NCBI GenBank assembly: GCA_041741415.1
Contig: JBGSKC010000023.1
Span: 35,495 to 99,494, forward strand
Direction of reading: 5' to 3'
Length of the DNA stretch: 64,000 nucleotides
Source of the DNA: JANQTF01 sp041741415
Lineage (GTDB): Bacteria; Bacteroidota; Bacteroidia; J057
The position numbers and the translations under genes are program-made. The notes below the pieces were generated by a model, which ran no database searches, was not told the origin of the DNA, and worked only from the letters and a program-made list of their open reading frames with translations. How positions within the stretch are numbered: position 1 is the first letter of the stretch; each line of letters opens with the position of its first letter. Of this stretch, positions 1 to 7,103 are shown in pieces.

Positions 1-201
1 CTTGGACTTGAGGATGGTGAGGTGCTGAGAAGCAACTGCCTGCTCCATACCAAGGGCGGTGTAAATCTGGGTTACATTGAGCCGCTTGCCGTCTCTCAGG
101 AGGTCGATCATGGCGAGCCGCACGGGGTGAGCAATGGCTTTGAGGCTGGCGGAAGTCCGTTCCAGCGCGTCTTTTTCAAGAAATGTTGAAGTTGTCTGCA
201 T
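1..201 (-). CDS. ArsR-family winged-helix transcriptional regulator (N-terminal part, runs off the window)
   Basis: The reverse strand from an ATG at 201 reads 67 codons with no stop and leaves the window at base 1. After about 20 residues comes KAIAHPVRLAMIDLL, the typical ArsR/SmtB opening helix (small-x-HPxRLxIL). It is followed by a helix-turn-helix with TALGMEQAVASQHLTILK, the DNA-recognition helix of the family. No N-terminal metal-binding CxC is seen, so the inducer is unknown. Members usually repress their own operon and release DNA on metal or redox signals. It is divergent from ribBA across a 293-base gap; no functional link to ribBA is evident. The C-terminal third is outside the window. 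Confidence 0.85.
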   Translation of the reverse strand, partial: MQTTSTFLEKDALERTSASLKAIAHPVRLAMIDLLRDGKRLNVTQIYTALGMEQAVASQHLTILKSK

Positions 202-361
202 GTGCCCTCCGATTCGGCTTAAAAGACCAGTTGAAACAAACGCTTTCTGTATAGCCTGTTTCTGACGTAATGATACAAAAATAACTGTGGCTTATTCAAC
301 ACTCCTGCCTTTTTGTTTAATTTTTTCCCAAATTTTTCAGTCAATTCTTCAACATTCCCCC

Positions 362-406
362 GCCTGCCCTTTCAACAAAAAGCGCTCTTGTTCCAGGCAG
401 GCTTTT
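362..406 (+). terminator. Hairpin with T-tail in the arsR-ribBA divergent gap
   Basis: GCCTGCC (362-368) pairs with GGCAGGC (396-402), an inner AACAA (374-378) can pair with TTGTT (388-392), and TTTT follows at 403-406. This has the shape of an intrinsic terminator or attenuator, but no rightward gene lies upstream. If transcription of ribBA starts further upstream it could act as a leader attenuator. A good -7 box lies downstream of it, which argues against that. Confidence 0.4.
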
Positions 407-441
407 GACCATTTTTCTCCTCTTCCCGCCATTCCTTTTCG

Positions 442-449
442 TAGCTTTG
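442..449 (+). promoter_or_regulatory. Candidate Bacteroidota -7 box for ribBA
   Basis: TAGCTTTG matches the Bacteroidota sigma-ABfr -7 consensus TAnnTTTG and lies 45 bases upstream of the chosen ribBA ATG. No convincing -33 TTTG element is found about 20 bases upstream, so this rests on the -7 match and position. No FMN aptamer sequence was recognised between 202 and 494. Confidence 0.4.
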
Positions 450-494
450 CAATGTTTTTTTACTCCCAAAAAGGCAGGAAACGTGAAGTTTGTT

Positions 495-1733
495 ATGGAT
501 GATCACCTTCTCATTGATCCGATTGAAAGTGCCATTGAGGATATTCGCGCAGGCAAAATGGTGATTGTGGTCGATGATCAGGACCGGGAAAACGAGGGCG
601 ATTTTGTCATGGCAGCCCAATTTGCCAGCCCCGAAGCCATCAACTTTATGGCCACCCACGGGCGGGGCCTTATTTGTGCGCCTCTCACCGAAGCACGCTG
701 CGAGGCGCTCCAGCTCGACCTGATGGTGGGCAAAAACACTGAGCAGTTCAAAACAGCCTTCACCGTTTCTGTGGATTTCCTCGGAGGTGGCGTCACAACC
801 GGCATCTCTGCTGCCGACCGCTCGCGCACCATCCAGGCCCTGATTGACCCCAATACCCAGCCCGGCGACCTTGCCCGCCCGGGCCATATTTTCCCGCTCA
901 AAGCCCGTGATGGCGGCGTCCTGCGGCGATCCGGCCACACAGAGGCCAGCATCGACCTCGCCCTCCTCGCCGGACTTGAACCCGCCGCTGTGATCGTTGA
1001 AATCATGAACGACGACGGCTCCATGGCCCGGCTCCCCGACCTGCGCAGGGTGGCCGACCGCTTTGGCCTCCGCCTCGTGACAATCGAAGACCTCATCAAA
1101 TACCGCCTCCGGCACGAATCGCTCATCGACCGCGAAATCAGTGTGCAAATGCCCACTGAGCACGGCGATTTCGAGCTGTATGCCTACCGCCAGCGTGATA
1201 CCGGCGAACTACACCTCGCCCTTGTCAAAGGCACCTGGGAACCCAATGAGCCTGTTCTCACCCGGGTTCACTCCTCCTGCATGACCGGCGACATCTTTGG
1301 TTCCTGCCGCTGCGACTGCGGCCCCCAGCTCGAAGCCGCCCTCAAGTTCGTCGAAAAAGAAGGCAAAGGCGTGGTGCTCTACATGAACCAGGAAGGCCGC
1401 GGCATCGGCCTGCTCAACAAGCTCAAGGCCTACAAACTCCAGGAAATGGGCCGCGACACCGTGGAAGCCAACCTCGAACTGGGCTTTAGCATGGACGAGC
1501 GCGACTATGGCGTGGGTGCCCAGATCCTCCGAGACCTCGGGGTGAGGAAAATGCGCCTGATGACCAACAACCCCACCAAACGCGCCGGGCTGATCGGCTA
1601 TGGCCTCGAGATCGTGGAGAACGTGCCCATTGAAATTCAGCCCAACCAGCACAACGAGCAATACCTGCTCACAAAAAAGCTCAAAATGGGCCATTCTATT
1701 CTCCAGGATGCCCCATCCGAACCTCCCTCCTAG
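495..1733 (+). CDS. ribBA: Bifunctional 3,4-dihydroxy-2-butanone-4-phosphate synthase / GTP cyclohydrolase II (RibBA)
   Basis: This 412-residue cytosolic enzyme carries both committing steps of riboflavin synthesis. The N-terminal half (about 1-205) is a DHBP synthase, making the four-carbon unit from ribulose 5-phosphate; the acidic active-site loop DDQDRENEGDF lies at 27-37 and RSGHTEAS at 145-152. The C-terminal half (about 215-400) is GTP cyclohydrolase II: RVHSSCMTGD and CRCDCG give the zinc cysteines C262, C273 and C275, and YMNQEGRGIGL at 296-306 is the GTP/active-site loop. The frame stays open back to 405, but the ATG at 495 gives the usual family length and a normal N-terminus. The next gene begins two bases after its stop, so the two are probably cotranscribed. 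Confidence 0.95.
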   Translation: MDDHLLIDPIESAIEDIRAGKMVIVVDDQDRENEGDFVMAAQFASPEAINFMATHGRGLICAPLTEARCEALQLDLMVGKNTEQFKTAFTVSVDFLGGGVTTGISAADRSRTIQALIDPNTQPGDLARPGHIFPLKARDGGVLRRSGHTEASIDLALLAGLEPAAVIVEIMNDDGSMARLPDLRRVADRFGLRLVTIEDLIKYRLRHESLIDREISVQMPTEHGDFELYAYRQRDTGELHLALVKGTWEPNEPVLTRVHSSCMTGDIFGSCRCDCGPQLEAALKFVEKEGKGVVLYMNQEGRGIGLLNKLKAYKLQEMGRDTVEANLELGFSMDERDYGVGAQILRDLGVRKMRLMTNNPTKRAGLIGYGLEIVENVPIEIQPNQHNEQYLLTKKLKMGHSILQDAPSEPPS

Positions 1734-1735
1734 CC

Positions 1736-3289
1736 ATGCAAAAGGCCAGCTTCTGGATTCCGATCCTACATGCAACAGGCTTGCTTCTGCTCGGGGCCGC
1801 CCTCCTCTGGGCAGCCTTCGCCAAGTCCGGGCAAATGGCCTGGCCCTACCCGCTCGACGACAGCTACATCCATCTTTCCATTTCCAGAACCCTTGCCGAA
1901 CAAGGCCTCTGGTCGCCGGTTCCGCACCGGTTTGAATTTTCTTCTTCCTCTCCCCTGTTCACCCTGCTGCTGGCTTGCCTGATCAGGCTTGGCGGCGAAT
2001 GGGTGGGCTGGCCCATGCTGCTGGGGCTGCTGCCTGCTGCCGGAACCATCTGGCTGCTGTGGCACCACCTTTCCGGTTCTCTCCTTGAGCGAAGCTTGTG
2101 GCTCTGGGCGATTGTTTTGCTCACGCCCCTTCACCTGGTTCAACTCATGGGCATGGAGCACGCCCTGCATGGTTTTCTTTGCTTGTGGTGGCTGATCAAC
2201 TGGATCCGGGACCAGGGGCGGCCTTCCTGGGTGTGGGTGGGGTTGTCGGTGGCAATGGTGCTGGCGAGATACGAAAGCCTTTTTCTGATGGGCGCTGCAG
2301 GGGCCTGGCTGCTTTGGCACCAGCAATGGCGCAGCTCGGTGGTCCTGGCCGTTGCAGGCTTGCTGCCGCTGTTCCTGCTCGGGGTCTATTCTGTTTCGCA
2401 GGGCGGCGAATGGCTGCCCAATTCTCTGCTGATGAAGGGACACCGGCCCGCAGGGGACCTATCTTCGTGGGTGGAATGGGGAATGGGAGTGCTCGACAAA
2501 TTGTACACCCACCCTTTCATTTTCTCCTTGCTCACAATCAGCGCAGTGGGGGCCTGGCTGGGCCGTGGCTTGCCAACTGGCCTGAGGGCTGCAGCATGGG
2601 TGCTGCAACTGGCGGCATGGGGCCATGTGCTGTTTGCCGAAATCGGCGGCTACCGATATGAAGCCTATCTGTTCCTCACCCATGGCCTGTTGCTGGCCTT
2701 GTTGCTGAAAGAATGGGGCAAACAAATAACCATGCCATGGCTGATGGCAGGAATTTGGCTGGGCATTCCCTTGATGATCCGGTCTTTGTTTTTCACGGCA
2801 AATTACCCGTTGGCGGTCCAGAACATTTACCACCAAAGCGTGCAGGTTGGGAAGTTTTTGGCCACGTACTACCCGGAAACGCCGGTGGCGATGCACGACA
2901 TTGGCGTGGCGACCTATCTGGGCGATTTCCCCCTCACCGACCTGGCAGCCATTTCAGATCTGGAAGTGTACCGGATGTATGCTGGCGGCGAGTTTACTCC
3001 GGAAGGAGTAGAGCGCCTGCTGGAACGAAGGGGAGTGAAGCTTGCGGTTATCCAACAGGGGTGGATGGGCTATGTGATGCCGCCTGAGTGGCGCTGTGCA
3101 GGAAGCTGGACGATCCCCGACCATTTCATCATTTCCTTACCGGAGGTGTTTTTCTGGGCGGCAGACGATACTACCTACGCCGGGCTGGTGAGGAATTTGC
3201 AGGATTACCAGCCGGGGCTTCCGGAGGGGATTGTAGCAGAGGGAGCGTATATGGGGAGTCCGTTGCCGGAGGTTAAGACACCACAATAA
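1736..3289 (+). CDS. Multi-pass membrane protein, GT-C-like glycosyltransferase
   Basis: A 517-residue protein with about ten hydrophobic segments. The first membrane helix is followed by PLDDSYIHLSISRTLAEQG (about 39-57), an acidic DD-x-Y motif in the first periplasmic loop. This is the hallmark of GT-C glycosyltransferases (ArnT/PMT-like), which use lipid-phosphate sugars on the periplasmic side. The C-terminal ~130 residues form a soluble periplasmic domain. The ATG sits two bases after the ribBA stop, so it is probably read through from ribBA, although no riboflavin role is implied. The sugar and acceptor cannot be told from the sequence. An intrinsic terminator follows immediately. Confidence 0.65.
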   Translation: MQKASFWIPILHATGLLLLGAALLWAAFAKSGQMAWPYPLDDSYIHLSISRTLAEQGLWSPVPHRFEFSSSSPLFTLLLACLIRLGGEWVGWPMLLGLLPAAGTIWLLWHHLSGSLLERSLWLWAIVLLTPLHLVQLMGMEHALHGFLCLWWLINWIRDQGRPSWVWVGLSVAMVLARYESLFLMGAAGAWLLWHQQWRSSVVLAVAGLLPLFLLGVYSVSQGGEWLPNSLLMKGHRPAGDLSSWVEWGMGVLDKLYTHPFIFSLLTISAVGAWLGRGLPTGLRAAAWVLQLAAWGHVLFAEIGGYRYEAYLFLTHGLLLALLLKEWGKQITMPWLMAGIWLGIPLMIRSLFFTANYPLAVQNIYHQSVQVGKFLATYYPETPVAMHDIGVATYLGDFPLTDLAAISDLEVYRMYAGGEFTPEGVERLLERRGVKLAVIQQGWMGYVMPPEWRCAGSWTIPDHFIISLPEVFFWAADDTTYAGLVRNLQDYQPGLPEGIVAEGAYMGSPLPEVKTPQ

Positions 3290-3290
3290 A

Positions 3291-3327
3291 AAAAGGAGGC
3301 TGCTTCCATGGGAAACAGCCTCTTTTC
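3291..3327. terminator. Bidirectional intrinsic terminator between convergent genes
   Basis: GAGGCTG (3296-3302) pairs with CAGCCTC (3316-3322). It is flanked by an A-run on the left and a T-run on the right, so it can end transcripts from both the GT-C gene (stop at 3289) and the convergent RRM gene (stop at 3350). Confidence 0.85.
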
Positions 3328-3349
3328 TATCAGGGTTGGAAACCCGATC

Positions 3350-3766
3350 TCAATAGCGATCTCTTCCGTAGCCACCGCGATCGCGGTCACCACTGCGACC
3401 ACCGCGGTCGCCACCGCCGCCGCCGCCACCGCCGCTACGACCGCCACGGTCGCCGCCACGGTCACCACCACGGAAACCACCACCGCCACCACTTCCGCCG
3501 CCGCCACCGAATGGACGGGGTTGTCTGGGTTTAGCAGGATTGACCTTCAGTTGACGGCCACCGAAATCGGCACCATCAAGGGCTTCCTGAGCTTGCTCAG
3601 CGCCGTCGTCATCCATTTCAACGAATGCGAAGCCGCGTGAGCGACCAGTCTCCCGGTCCAGCACGATCTTGACGCTGTCCACGTCACCATAGTCGGAAAA
3701 CAGGGTTGACAATTCTTCCTCCGTTACATTAAAGGGGAGGTTGCCAACGTACAATGAAACTGACAT
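3350..3766 (-). CDS. RNA-binding protein, RRM domain with glycine/arginine-rich tail
   Basis: A 138-residue protein. Residues 1-80 form one RNA recognition motif with RNP2 LYVGNL (5-10) and RNP1 RGFAFVEM (44-51). The rest is a low-complexity tail of GGGG, GGDRGG and GRDRY elements, like RGG boxes. Bacteroidota and cyanobacteria carry such small cold-inducible RRM proteins, thought to act as RNA chaperones. The ATG at 3766 gives MSVSLYVGNLPF, the exact family N-terminus; the open frame continues to 3880 but adds unrelated sequence. The repetitive tail causes long shadow frames on the other strand. It converges with the GT-C gene over a shared terminator. Confidence 0.92.
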   Translation of the reverse strand: MSVSLYVGNLPFNVTEEELSTLFSDYGDVDSVKIVLDRETGRSRGFAFVEMDDDGAEQAQEALDGADFGGRQLKVNPAKPRQPRPFGGGGGSGGGGGFRGGDRGGDRGGRSGGGGGGGGDRGGRSGDRDRGGYGRDRY

Positions 3767-3995
3767 GTGAGAAAAAAGTAAAAATAAAACAGTGACATTC
3801 GACCCGGCAGTGGGGCCCGATAGAGGCGGATAGACTTGATCGAGCTGGTATTTCAGAAGGGAAATGGAGCAGGCGAGCAAACACTATCAATCAACGATTC
3901 AGGCTAAGGCTGACAAGCAGAACTTGGCAAACATAGCAGGAAGATTCGGATTCTCCAAAAACAATTTTCGATTGCTTCTTTCCCTAACAATTTCT

Positions 3996-4025
3996 GACTC
4001 AATTGATTGAGCAATCAATTGAGTC
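3996..4025. repeat. Perfect 13-bp inverted repeat with 4-base loop
   Basis: GACTCAATTGATT (3996-4008) and AATCAATTGAGTC (4013-4025) are exact reverse complements around GAGC. No T-run follows on either side, so a terminator is unlikely. A protein-binding palindrome, or a recombination or mobile-element end, fits better. Confidence 0.8.
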
Positions 4026-4231
4026 CTGAATCCGGCTTTCCAGCTCCCTTTGACCGTTTTTGAAGGTGGAATTTCCCTCAATTCCACTCGATGATCCTTC
4101 GCCGCTTCGATATATCGATTTATTTTTGTTCGTTCAAAAGCCCGAAATTGTGTCTGGCTTTATGGGGAATTGAGTTGGCAAAAGAAAAGGACGAGCCCGA
4201 CCACTTCATCGTTTTGGAGCGGCTGCTGCGC

Positions 4232-4249
4232 CTGGCGAAGATCAAAGCT
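4232..4249. repeat. 18-bp direct repeat, copy 1
   Basis: CTGGCGAAGATCAAAGCT occurs here and again, identically and in the same direction, at 5484-5501. The two copies bracket both toxin-antitoxin pairs. This fits an insertion or deletion footprint, or two remnants of one gene tail. Confidence 0.6.
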
Positions 4250-4344
4250 GATGCGGGAGCCGGGTGATTGTTTGCCTATGTCCCCGGTGCTCGATTTTCA
4301 ACACACATGGAAAAAATCTGTATTTTGAGGAAAAGTAAGGTAAG

Positions 4345-4587
4345 ATGATCAACTGGCAGGAACGTATTCATTCAGATTCACAAATCATGGTGGGAAAACC
4401 CGTTATCAAGGGCACCCGCCTCACAGTTGAGTTTTTACTGGAGCGACTGGCCAGTGGCTGGCCCCCCCAGGAGTTGCTGGAGAACTATCCTCAGCTTCAT
4501 GCTCATGATATTCAGGCACTGTTTGCCTATGCGCTCGATAGCCTGAACGACGGATTGCTTTATCCTGTCAATAAACGTAGCGCATAA
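4345..4587 (+). CDS. DUF433-family antitoxin
   Basis: An 80-residue protein of the DUF433 (COG2442) family. It shows IMVGKPVIKGTRLTVEFLLERLASG and a 'p..LLENYPQL...DIQAL.AYA' helix-turn-helix, the usual small antitoxin and DNA-binding fold. Such proteins pair with DUF5615 PIN-like toxins, bind the operon operator and neutralise the toxin. The next frame encodes exactly that partner, overlapping the stop codon by four bases. Length and start are normal for the family. A TATTTTGA element about 25 bases upstream resembles the Bacteroidota -7 box. Confidence 0.9.
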   Translation: MINWQERIHSDSQIMVGKPVIKGTRLTVEFLLERLASGWPPQELLENYPQLHAHDIQALFAYALDSLNDGLLYPVNKRSA

Positions 4588-4937
4588 AATTACTGGCTAA
4601 CGAGAATATTCCGATCAAAAGCAGTCATTATCTCACTCATGTAGGGTACGATATCCTGCACATTACCGAGGTTAAAGCTGGAATTACAGATGAAGAAGTG
4701 ATGAACTTCGCCGTTGAGCAGGGTCGGGTAATTTTGACTTTTGATCGGGATTATAGCGTCCTGATTTTTCGGGACGGGCACCGTCCACCCGGTGTCATTT
4801 ATCTTCGCTTACAGGATTTTCATCCCGTTTTTCCTGGAGAACTGGTTCATGAGTTGATCCAAACCGGCGAGTTTGAATTTGAAGGACAGTTCAGCGTGGT
4901 GAGCGATAAAAATATCAGGCAGCGTAAAATCCCCTGA
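4584..4937 (+). CDS. DUF5615 PIN-like toxin, apparently with an ATA start codon
   Basis: From 4584 the frame reads I-K-L-L-A-N-E-N-I-P, the standard DUF5615 N-terminus (M-K-L-L-A-D/N-E-N) with ATA where ATG is expected. It continues through VGYDILHITEV, ITDEEVMNFA and VILTFDRDYSVLIF, which supply the other acidic residues of the PIN-like nuclease fold. Length is 117 residues, normal for the family. ATA overlaps the antitoxin stop as ATAA, the place where an ATGA overlap would sit. The first conventional start in frame is GTG at 4698, which would remove 38 residues including the catalytic NEN motif. The gene is therefore either started from ATA by coupling or inactivated by a single G-to-A change. 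Its 3' end overlaps the convergent PIN gene. Confidence 0.75.
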   Translation: MKLLANENIPIKSSHYLTHVGYDILHITEVKAGITDEEVMNFAVEQGRVILTFDRDYSVLIFRDGHRPPGVIYLRLQDFHPVFPGELVHELIQTGEFEFEGQFSVVSDKNIRQRKIP

Positions 4938-5118
4938 TAGTCTGCCCTATTTCCAATGTTGCTTTCAATGAAATAATTTCACCATACTCCCGAAAGATTT
5001 CCCTGGTAATGAACAGGTGGAATTTTCCCTTGATCAACCCATCGAAGATCGGTCGGTATGGCGAACGTTTGGGTAAAGACATCAGCTGCACATTCGTATC
5101 AAAAACGACCTTTTTCAT
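4915..5118 (-). CDS. PIN-domain toxin, truncated to its N-terminal half
   Basis: MKKVVFDTNVQLMSLPKRSPYRPIF... is the start of the PIN-domain toxin family with the 'KSPYRPIFD.L..G.F.L.IT.EI..EY.EI' pattern; D7 and the Glu of EY are two of the metal-binding acids. Full members are about 130-140 residues, while this one stops at 67, so the later catalytic Asp residues are missing. The last bases overlap the 3' end of the DUF5615 gene, suggesting that the two modules were joined by a deletion here. The ATG follows the antitoxin stop with no gap (TGA-ATG). Probably inactive as a nuclease, though it could still bind its antitoxin. Confidence 0.75.
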   Translation of the reverse strand: MKKVVFDTNVQLMSLPKRSPYRPIFDGLIKGKFHLFITREIFREYGEIISLKATLEIGQTIRGFYAA

Positions 5119-5319
5119 TCAACCCTGAATTCTCATATGTTCGCTTGCCCACTCCTCCATTTTTTCCTGGCCCCACCCATTTTCCTTAAAAAGTTGGTCA
5201 ATATCCTGCGTGATTTTCTCTGCGAAATAGGCAGCCAGCATTGATTTTATCTCTAACAGCTGGGGTTTGCTCAGGTTAAAGCTGAACATTTTCAACAGCT
5301 CCAACTGCAAATTGCTCAT
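5119..5319 (-). CDS. Antitoxin partner of the truncated PIN toxin
   Basis: MSNLQLELLKMF...LLEIKSMLAAYFAEKITQDIDQLFKENGW..EKMEEWASEHMR matches a common small helical antitoxin group encoded directly upstream of this PIN toxin type. The ATG at 5319 gives 66 residues and the family N-terminus; an in-frame ATG at 5376 would add 19 residues. Its stop abuts the toxin ATG, so translation is coupled. The antitoxin is intact although the toxin is cut short, an arrangement that can act as a passive anti-toxin or anti-addiction module. Confidence 0.7.
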   Translation of the reverse strand: MSNLQLELLKMFSFNLSKPQLLEIKSMLAAYFAEKITQDIDQLFKENGWGQEKMEEWASEHMRIQG

Positions 5320-5483
5320 TCCTTGTGGGTTTTGCATCTTTAGCAAGTTAAGCTTTTTCAAAGGTAGGGTTTTCATGTCTCTGGTCCAAAGTCCCTGCCT
5401 TTTCCCTTTCTTGCGTGAAGCAAGCAGTTACACCTCATACCCCTACGGAAACCCTCCGCGGCTGTTGCAGACCTGGCAGCCGT

Positions 5484-5501
5484 CTGGCGAAGATCAAAGC
5501 T
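5484..5501. repeat. 18-bp direct repeat, copy 2
   Basis: Identical to 4232-4249. It is followed in the same frame by a short open stretch ending at a TGA (5517-5519), just before the restriction-modification remnant. Confidence 0.6.
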
Positions 5502-5525
5502 TACTCTGGAGAGGCATGAAGCGGT

Positions 5526-5666
5526 ATGTTTCAGAAGAAACCCGGAGGAAGAGGGTCGTCACAAGCGGAAATCCTGAATAGAAAGCTAAGCGAAAAAGAG
5601 CGCCTGGTGTACGCCCTCTACGGGCTCACTAAGAAGGAAACCGCGGTGGTGGAAAAAGGAGGTTGA
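5526..5666 (+). pseudogene. C-terminal remnant of a type IIG / Eco57I-like restriction-modification gene
   Basis: This 46-codon frame ends LSEKERLVYALYGLTKKETAVVEKGG then stop. It closely resembles the extreme C-terminus of large restriction-methyltransferases of the Eco57I/TaqI-specificity type, which typically end 'IDxLVYELYGLTEEEIxIVEG'. Nothing of the methylase or specificity domains remains upstream, so this is a scar of a lost gene, consistent with the defence and toxin island around it. The ATG at 5526 is only the first in the frame and need not be a real start. Confidence 0.5.
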
Positions 5667-5806
5667 GGCTGCATGAAGAACTTTCCACGGAGGTTGTGGA
5701 TCGGGAGATCATGCATAAATAGTTTTCCATATTTCAACAAAACCCCGACCTAAAGCGTTATTTTTTATAAGATCATTCCTATTAGTACACTATCTATCAA
5801 CCTATT

Positions 5807-6700
5807 ATGCACAACGTGTTCTCCATTTGCCTGATGCTGTTCACGCCGCTGTTGGCCCTGGCCCAGCCGCAGTTGTCCAATCCGTCGTTTGAAGGTCCGC
5901 CGGGAATCGGCACTTTGCCTTCGGGCTGGTTCTTCTGTTTTAACCTGAGTACCCCCGACACCCAGCCTGGCTTTCACGATGTGGACCTCCCACCCACCGA
6001 CGGAAGCAGCTACCTGGGCCTGGTAGGCAGGGGTGGCATTACTGTCCCTTACGGGCTGGCCTATAATGGCACAGTAGAAGACGCACGGACCCTGCTTAGC
6101 AGCCCGCTCGAGGCCGGAGTGTTTTACAAGCTGGAAATCGACCTGGCTCATGAGCCCGAATTTACCTCCTACAGCCTGGCCGATAACGTTGACTATCCCT
6201 TCCCCATGCAACTGGAAGTTTATGGAACCTTTGGCGAATGCGACAGCGGTGAACTGCTGTGGCGCAGCCCTGTGATCGACCACCCCGAGTGGCGCACCTA
6301 TGAAGCCGAACTCCTGCCCTTGAAAGGGCCCTACAATTATCTGATGCTCCAGGCTGCTTTTCCGGATGGGGTTGCGGTGCTGGGGAATGTGAACCTGGAC
6401 CATCTGCGCCTGACAACCCTGGGGCCCATTGCGCCACAGTGGCAGATGCCGAATGTGTTTTCGCCCAATGGCGACGGGATCAACGATTTTTTCCAGCCTT
6501 TTGACCTGACAGACATCTCAGGGTTTGAGGTAGTGATTTTCGACCGGTGGGGGCGAAAAATGTACCAGGGACCCAGCGCCTGGGATGGAACCTTTGAAGG
6601 CAGGCCTTGTCCGGAGGGGGTGTACTTCTATGAGTTGAAAGTAGTGGACCTGATCGGGCGGCAGCAGCGACAAACAGGCTCTTGTACGCTGGTGCGCTAA
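5807..6700 (+). CDS. Secreted protein with C-terminal gliding-motility (CHU_C) T9SS tail
   Basis: A 297-residue protein. A signal peptide (MHNVFSICLMLFTPLLALAQ, 1-20) is followed by a beta-rich domain (about 21-210) of the kind that starts 'LSNPSFEGPPG...LPSGW', resembling secreted jelly-roll carbohydrate-binding modules. From about 213 comes the CHU_C tail: NVFSPNGDGINDFF, FEVVIFDRWGRKMYQG, WDGTFEGRPCPEGVYFYELKV and a final TLVR. That tail routes proteins through the type IX secretion system to the cell surface. First in a rightward run of exported-protein genes. The ligand is unknown. Confidence 0.85.
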   Translation: MHNVFSICLMLFTPLLALAQPQLSNPSFEGPPGIGTLPSGWFFCFNLSTPDTQPGFHDVDLPPTDGSSYLGLVGRGGITVPYGLAYNGTVEDARTLLSSPLEAGVFYKLEIDLAHEPEFTSYSLADNVDYPFPMQLEVYGTFGECDSGELLWRSPVIDHPEWRTYEAELLPLKGPYNYLMLQAAFPDGVAVLGNVNLDHLRLTTLGPIAPQWQMPNVFSPNGDGINDFFQPFDLTDISGFEVVIFDRWGRKMYQGPSAWDGTFEGRPCPEGVYFYELKVVDLIGRQQRQTGSCTLVR

Positions 6701-7103
6701 CGGCCCTCAGCCCCCGCTGTTCTGCAGGGGTGGATCAGCCGCAACGGAAACCATCCTCTCCATCTCCAGCCTCACAGCGAAGCGGTCTCCCAAGGCACCG
6801 TCGTTGGGCCTTGTTCCGGCTCCTGGCTCCTGATTCTCGTATCCCTGCACGGCTCCCGATTCCCAAAAATTAACATCAAGTTTGCAGGCTGATTTTATGC
6901 AATCCCCCTATTTGCCAATCTCTTCTTCTTTGGCAGGGAGGGTGACCCGCTTTTTGTCTGTCTCATCTAAAGGTGGAAAGCTTGACTTTTTCTGAATCAA
7001 CAAGCCGGAATTGGTAGGCTATTTGAACAAGGAGAGAACAAGGTGAAATTTGCCCTGGGTGCAACCCGGGGTTTCCGCTCACAGAGAAACTGAATCACGG
7101 CCT
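6701..7103. other. 403-base gap with no gene
   Basis: No frame with recognisable coding content. Around 6810-6860 there is a run of GGCTCC/TGGCTCC/CGGCTCCCGATTCCC elements. In reverse complement these resemble the GGGAGCCG/AACCGGGA tandem repeat at 36430-36600, so a dispersed low-complexity repeat family is possible. No tRNA, riboswitch or strong terminator was recognised. Confidence 0.5.

Larger units (their letters stand above)
3767..4344. other. Long non-coding stretch at the left edge of an accessory island
   Basis: About 580 bases without a convincing gene, visibly AT-richer than the flanks. It holds a perfect inverted repeat at 3996-4025. A 58-codon frame at 4091-4267 (plus) ends in ERLLRLAKIKADAGAG; it matches no family I recognise and may be the tail of a lost gene. 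It contains the first copy of an 18-bp direct repeat. A leftward 62-codon frame at 3899-4087 looks like chance. Confidence 0.6.

Noticed and set aside
202..494. FMN riboswitch before ribBA
   Set aside because: No RFN-like conserved segments could be found; only a simple hairpin and a -7 box are present.
3899..4087. Leftward 62-codon frame in the island
   Set aside because: No similarity or plausible composition; it lies across the inverted repeat and looks random.
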